The notes under the pieces: generated by a model
The model's input: only the letters and a program-made list of their open reading frames with translations
Database searches by the model: none
What the model was told of the DNA's origin: nothing
NCBI RefSeq assembly: GCF_938040765.1
Contig: NZ_CALIAA010000118.1
Span: 1-6,149, forward strand
DNA from: an uncultured Fretibacterium sp.
GTDB taxonomy: Bacteria; Synergistota; Synergistia; Synergistales; Aminobacteriaceae
Direction of reading: 5' to 3'
Length of the DNA stretch: 6,149 bases
Shown here: positions 5,908-6,149 of the stretch, in pieces
Position numbering within the stretch: position 1 is the first letter of the stretch
How the letters are laid out: the number at the start of each line of letters is the position of its first letter
Program-made: the position numbers and the translations under genes

Positions 5908-6149
5908 CTCCTCCCCCTTAAGGATAAGCATCGAGGATCTTGAAGGAAAAACCGACTGTATCTTTATAGTAAGAGAAGGCGAGGATAAAAGCACTGACGC
6001 GCCTCATGAAATAATGAAGATATTTTTGTTTTTTTAACAAAAAATAGAGTGGAGATGATTCAAGAGATAAGGAATCGTTTTTCCCAGCGGCACACACAAA
6101 GCCGCGGAAAGGACAAGGGACAGGGGAAATCACGCCGTTCGGTTTCTGC
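5908..6149 (-). promoter_or_regulatory. AT-richer upstream region with weak promoter-like elements
   Basis: No supportable gene is seen; a 71-codon minus-strand frame here lacks a ribosome site and family features. On the minus strand TATAAA (5968-5963) lies about 56 bases before the hydrolase start, with only a poor -35 (CTTTTA at 5991-5986). A second candidate is TTGTTA (6040-6035), 18 bases from CATTAT (6016-6011), each matching consensus at four of six positions. The second -35 overlaps an AT-only inverted repeat, TTTTTGTT (6023-6030) and AACAAAAA (6036-6043), which could be an UP-like element or operator. The marked drop in GC compared with the genes supports a promoter region, but no exact start can be fixed. 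Confidence 0.4.

Noticed and set aside
5918..6133. A 71-codon minus-strand frame upstream of the hydrolase
   Set aside because: It lies in AT-rich promoter-like sequence, lacks a ribosome site and resembles no family.

Overview
This window is a GC-rich bacterial segment in which every supportable gene lies on the minus strand. In transcription order they are: an M20-family metallohydrolase (5907-4732), a single-domain formiminotransferase (4555-3614), a 424-base structured gap, a UbiX flavin prenyltransferase (3189-2611), a UbiD-family prenylated-FMN decarboxylase (2530-1151), a bacterial microcompartment (BMC) hexamer shell protein (1138-875), a small unrecognised, probably disordered protein (852-418), and a second BMC hexamer shell protein (421-131). 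The high GC, mostly purine-rich ribosome binding sites and gene content suggest an anaerobic amino-acid or purine fermenter, such as a high-GC member of Clostridia or Synergistota. The sequence alone does not fix the taxon.

Layout. 5908-6149 is an AT-richer upstream region with weak promoter-like elements. 4556-4731 separates hydrolase and formiminotransferase and holds a G8 tract and a UUCG-loop hairpin. 3190-3613 has no convincing gene, but contains several hairpins, one of them terminator-like about 80 bases before ubiX. From ubiX to the last shell gene the genes are tight (80, 12 and 22 bases, then a 4-base GTGA overlap) and look like one operon. 1-130 is non-coding and carries a strong inverted repeat that looks like a dispersed intergenic repeat.

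Working hypothesis (inference). UbiX makes prenylated FMN for UbiD, which decarboxylates an aromatic or heteroaromatic acid, and the adjacent shell genes suggest this happens in a microcompartment. Combined with a formiminotransferase, this matches the classical clostridial xanthine fermentation: 4-ureido-5-imidazolecarboxylate to 4-amino-5-imidazolecarboxylate, decarboxylation to 4-aminoimidazole, then 4-imidazolonone, formiminoglycine, and transfer of the formimino group to tetrahydrofolate to leave glycine. On this reading UbiD would be the imidazole-carboxylate decarboxylase, the formiminotransferase would act on formiminoglycine, and the M20 hydrolase might cleave an amide or ureido bond. 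No pentameric vertex protein, trimeric shell protein, deaminase or xanthine-handling enzyme is in the window, so the rest of the system would have to lie elsewhere.
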